Source of the DNA: Roseiarcus sp052147395
GTDB lineage: Bacteria > Pseudomonadota > Alphaproteobacteria > Rhizobiales > Beijerinckiaceae
Assembly (NCBI GenBank): GCA_052147395.1
Contig: JBKQKS010000304.1
Span: forward strand, 1 to 16,639
Length of the DNA: 16,639 bases
Reading direction: 5' to 3'
Every line of letters starts with the position of its first letter. Positions within the stretch are counted from its first letter, which is position 1. Below are positions 14,806 to 16,639 of the stretch, one piece after another. Both the position numbers and the translations under genes were made by a program. Under the pieces are notes generated by a model. The model had not been told where the DNA came from. It made no database searches and saw nothing but the letters and a program-made list of their open reading frames with translations.

Positions 14806-15093
14806 ATGTCTGGGGGTTGGGTCCACATCATGACGAACCGGCCCAATGGAATCCTGTACACAGGCGTCACAGCGGACATCGCGCCCAGAGCGCACGAATA
14901 TCGCGAAGGGCTCGTCGAAGGGTTCACGAACAGATACGGACTCACACGCTTGGTATATTTGGAATTTTTCGACGACATCCGCGACGCCATTCAACGCGAG
15001 AAGAACATGAAGCACTATTCGCGCGCATGGAAAGTCGGACTGATCCTCGAACAGAATCGCGAATGGCGCGACCTCTATGACGATCTTGCGTAA
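14806..15093 (+). CDS. GIY-YIG domain endonuclease-like small protein
   Basis: This 95-residue protein is a single GIY-YIG nuclease domain like the YhbQ/UPF0213 group. The GIY-equivalent is WVHIMTNRPNG (5-15), YIG is LYTGVT (17-22), the conserved Arg/His region is PRAHEYREG (27-35), and the catalytic Glu is likely in AIQREKNMKHYSRAWK (61-76). Family members are structure-specific nucleases or of unknown role, and stand-alone copies are frequent in alphaproteobacteria. CCGAGG seven bases upstream supports ATG 14806. The gene lies between two direct copies of repeat C (14545-14596 and 15207-15259). Its sequence is a little less GC-rich than its neighbours. Transfer or repeat-mediated movement is possible but not shown. 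Confidence 0.87.
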   Translation: MSGGWVHIMTNRPNGILYTGVTADIAPRAHEYREGLVEGFTNRYGLTRLVYLEFFDDIRDAIQREKNMKHYSRAWKVGLILEQNREWRDLYDDLA

Positions 15094-15206
15094 CTGATGC
15101 GGCGGCAGCCCGTTCGCGCTTCGGGCGGAGAACGTTCTCAATCCTGCAACTGTTGCTCTTTATAACGACGTGTAACCCCCAAGCCGAGGGCCAAAGCCGG
15201 CGGTTT

Positions 15207-15259
15207 CCGTCCTGGCCGCCCCCGGGCTTGACCCGGGGGTTGTCACGGCCATCCACGTC
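15207..15259. repeat. Dispersed repeat family C, copy 2
   Basis: Nearly the same sequence and orientation as 14545-14596. Its right end contains the stop codon of the avd-like gene (15243-15245), so the last residues of that protein (RRRGWP) are repeat-encoded. 15094-15206, between the GIY-YIG stop and this repeat, holds nothing recognisable. Confidence 0.8.
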
Positions 15260-15734
15260 TTCGAGCTGCCAGTAAGCCTGGGGTTAACGCGCGGTGTCGG
15301 TTTATGAATAACCGGAAAGAATGAGGCGGCGCAACCACGTGGATGACCGGGACAAGCCCGGTCATGACGGAAAGGGCGGTTGGAACACCCCGAAGGGCCT
15401 CGAGCCAGCCGCCGATCAGCCGGCCGATTTCGTTGAGGGAACGGGCCGCGTATTCGTAGCGGCGCGAGCCCAAATGTTTCAACTCAAAGGCGAGTCGAAA
15501 CAGGAACCGCAGTTTTTCAATACCGAGATTCGCCCGCGCCAACAATGCCCGCCGATCCCTTGTGTAGGTCGCTTCCACAAGAAATTCGAGCACGTCGAGC
15601 GCGGTTGTCTGGATGCGGTCGCCAAGCAGGAATTTCTGGTCGCGAGGAAATTTTTCAACGGTGGGCACGAGCCAAAGAAGGAACTGGAAATGGGCCTCGA
15701 CCGCTGGACCTGTGACTCGCGACGCGTCGGCCAC
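15243..15734 (-). CDS. avd: Avd-like diversity-generating-retroelement accessory protein
   Basis: Residues ~12-114 of this 163-residue protein fit the Avd/four-helix-bundle family. Helices are FQFLLWLVPTVEKFPRDQKF (16-35), LGDRIQTTALDVLEFLVEATY (37-57), RALLARANLGIEKLRFLFRLAFELK (62-86) and YEYAARSLNEIGRLIGGWLEAL (93-114). In DGRs, Avd forms a basic pentameric barrel that binds the reverse transcriptase and template RNA. The protein starts with GTG 15734, with GGGGGAGA a few bases upstream. The last ~47 residues are not Avd-like and are encoded partly by two dispersed repeats, so the original end is probably lost. It lies 105 bases downstream of the FGE-fold gene on the same strand. The alternative is a generic four-helix-bundle (23S intervening-sequence) protein, but the neighbour and sequence favour Avd. 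Confidence 0.75.
   Translation of the reverse strand: MADASRVTGPAVEAHFQFLLWLVPTVEKFPRDQKFLLGDRIQTTALDVLEFLVEATYTRDRRALLARANLGIEKLRFLFRLAFELKHLGSRRYEYAARSLNEIGRLIGGWLEALRGVPTALSVMTGLVPVIHVVAPPHSFRLFINRHRALTPGLLAARRRGWP
15336..15370. repeat. Dispersed repeat family C-like, inverted copy
   Basis: CACGTGGATGACCGGGACAA then GCCCGGTCATGACGG. GACCGGG-ACAAG-CCCGGTC is a perfect 7-bp stem. On the minus strand it encodes MTGLVPVIHVV inside the tail of the avd-like gene, a peptide typical of genes that have run into this repeat. Confidence 0.7.
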
Positions 15735-15748
15735 CGACGATCTCCCCC

Positions 15749-15781
15749 AAAAAAAAATCGCGCCAGGGGCTACGCCCCTGG
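15749..15781 (-). terminator. Hairpin plus T-run between the FGE-fold gene and avd
   Basis: On the minus strand CCAGGGGC-GTA-GCCCCTGG (8-bp perfect stem, 3-base loop) is followed after five bases by nine T's. It lies 58 bases after the FGE-fold stop and before the avd ribosome binding site. It fits an intrinsic terminator or attenuator. A hairpin shortly after the variable region is also a functional part of some DGRs. Confidence 0.6.
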
Positions 15782-15839
15782 ACCCGAGCGAAGAGTCAAA
15801 TCACCGCGGAAGGCATCTCACGAGGTAAAGAAGTAAAGA

Positions 15840-16639
15840 TCAAGGATTTAACGTTCTGGCCACCCGGAAGCCGGCATTGCCGTACCGGAGGTCTGGGTCG
15901 ATCCCGAGGCGATTCGCGGCGCGGAGGTACCCCGGATCGTCGCCCCAGGAGCCGCCGCGAAGGACCCGCAGACCGCATTCACCAGAAACGATCGGTGATC
16001 CATCGGACGGCGCGGCCCCATAACTGTCGCGAAAGCAATCCTCGATCCATTGCCAAGCGTTCCCAGACATGTCGTAGAGGCCGAATGCATTAGCCGCGAA
16101 GGAACCCGCCGGGGACGTCTGTTTATTGTCCCAGCGGCTGCCGCAGCCGTCACAATTTGCGTTGTTCTTGCCGACCGACGCGCCCCAGAAATAGGCGGTC
16201 GTCGTTCCTGCCCGCGCCGAATATTCCCACTCCGACTCGCTGAGCAAGCGATAAGTCACGCCCGTCCGCTTCGATAGCCAAGCCACGTAAGCCTTCGCGT
16301 CGTTCCAACTCACGTTCACCACGGGATCCGAATCCGTCTGCGTAAACCCCGGATTTTTCCAATACGCGCCCGCGTCGTAGTTCGTCTCGCGTACGAAAGC
16401 GGCGAACTCGTCCTTGGTCACGTCAAACTTGCCCACCGCGAACGGCTTCGCGATCCGCACCTCGTGTTGCGGCCCCTCGTCGGCGAATCGACCCGGCTCG
16501 GCCGCGGGCGTGCCCATGGTGAAAGTCCCCGCCGGCAGCACGACCATCGCCGGACAATCCACGCATTCGCGGAAGACGTCTTTGGGCTTCAACGCCTGTT
16601 CCTCCGCCGCCGACAAGACGCCCGGCGGCCGCGAGGCCA
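15840..16639 (-). CDS. FGE-sulfatase (SUMF1/C-type lectin fold) protein, likely DGR target, 5' partial
   Basis: The frame is open from the window's right edge to TGA 15842-15840. The first visible start-like codon is TTG 16616, but no stop precedes it, so the protein probably begins outside. Counting from that TTG, 258 residues are seen. A linker (ALKPKDVFRECVDCPAMVV) resembles the one preceding FGE domains in larger multidomain proteins. The FGE-sulfatase domain follows: LPAGTFTMG (27-35), VTKDEFAAFV (66-75), PVVNVSWNDAKAYVAWLS (98-115), LLSESEWEYSARAG (124-137), GLYDMSGNAWQWIED (179-193) and RVLRGGSW...GFRVARTL (217-256). True formylglycine-generating enzymes have two cysteines after GGS(Y/W); here those places are D226 and L231, so that activity is unlikely. 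This fold is a standard DGR target scaffold, and the adjacent avd supports that role. A non-DGR SUMF1-like protein remains possible. Confidence 0.88.
   Translation of the reverse strand, partial: ASRPPGVLSAAEEQALKPKDVFRECVDCPAMVVLPAGTFTMGTPAAEPGRFADEGPQHEVRIAKPFAVGKFDVTKDEFAAFVRETNYDAGAYWKNPGFTQTDSDPVVNVSWNDAKAYVAWLSKRTGVTYRLLSESEWEYSARAGTTTAYFWGASVGKNNANCDGCGSRWDNKQTSPAGSFAANAFGLYDMSGNAWQWIEDCFRDSYGAAPSDGSPIVSGECGLRVLRGGSWGDDPGYLRAANRLGIDPDLRYGNAGFRVARTLNP
15864..15956 (-). other. Candidate DGR variable region (VR)
   Basis: This covers residues 221-251, GGSW to GFR, at the extreme 3' end of the FGE-fold gene. Against the family pattern GGSWNNNPxNLRxANRNRNxPDNRNNNxGFR, the sites normally Asn read GGC, GAC, GAT, TAC, CTC, ATC, CTC, TAC, GGC and similar. 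Nearly all end in C or T, as expected when adenines of AAY template codons are randomised. No matching template repeat was found in the window. Confidence 0.55.

Noticed and set aside
15094..15206. A template repeat for the proposed DGR
   Set aside because: The minus strand here was compared by eye with the variable region. It is not A-rich at the right places and lacks the GGSW...GFR scaffold.
15321..15836. A 171-residue plus-strand frame over the avd region
   Set aside because: It is antisense to a recognisable Avd-like protein and passes through a repeat and the terminator hairpin. No family match was seen.

Overview
The window is high-GC, densely coding DNA from an alphaproteobacterium. 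Several genes point to Hyphomicrobiales (Rhizobiales): an FzlA-like gene directly followed by queG, a ChaB gene beside DUF465 (YdcH) genes, an exported BTLCP cysteine peptidase, and short dispersed GC-rich repeats of a type common in that order. A methanotroph-type family such as Methylocystaceae or Beijerinckiaceae is plausible, but the sequence does not settle the genus.

Layout. 1-345 is the 3' end of a C5-cytosine DNA methyltransferase. 346-782 is a repeat-filled spacer that ends in a likely preTA promoter with a RutR-like operator. 783-3460 is the two-gene preT-preA operon for reductive uracil/thymine catabolism. A spacer bounded by an inverted repeat pair leads to aroE (3790-4635). Then comes a small exported protein with seven GYGYPYG repeats (4889-5272). 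A shared hairpin separates it from a cfa-type cyclopropane synthase on the minus strand. tRNA-Leu(UAA), gpt, chaB and one DUF465 gene follow on the minus strand, with a second DUF465 gene diverging at 8471. Next is a minus-strand run of an MprF/YbhN-like membrane protein, fzlA and queG (11591 down to 8742). An exported BTLCP peptidase and the potassium transporter kup diverge from 12371-12612. From 14494 on, dispersed repeats surround a small GIY-YIG gene.

The most interesting part is the right edge, on the minus strand. A protein with a formylglycine-generating-enzyme (SUMF1/C-type lectin) fold runs off the window and is followed by a gene for an Avd-like four-helix-bundle protein. These are two of the parts of a diversity-generating retroelement (DGR): variable target protein and accessory protein. 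In the target's last ~30 codons, most of the codons that differ from the DGR-type pattern have the form NNY, as expected from adenine mutagenesis of AAY codons. Both catalytic cysteines of true formylglycine-generating enzymes are replaced there. No reverse transcriptase or template repeat could be seen in the window. The place where they would usually lie, downstream of avd, holds dispersed repeats and the GIY-YIG gene. The locus is therefore an orphan or remote DGR target, a decayed cassette, or one whose RT lies beyond position 16639.

Four dispersed repeat families are present (called A-D below). One nested insertion and one repeat-derived protein tail show that these elements are still reshaping gene ends here.
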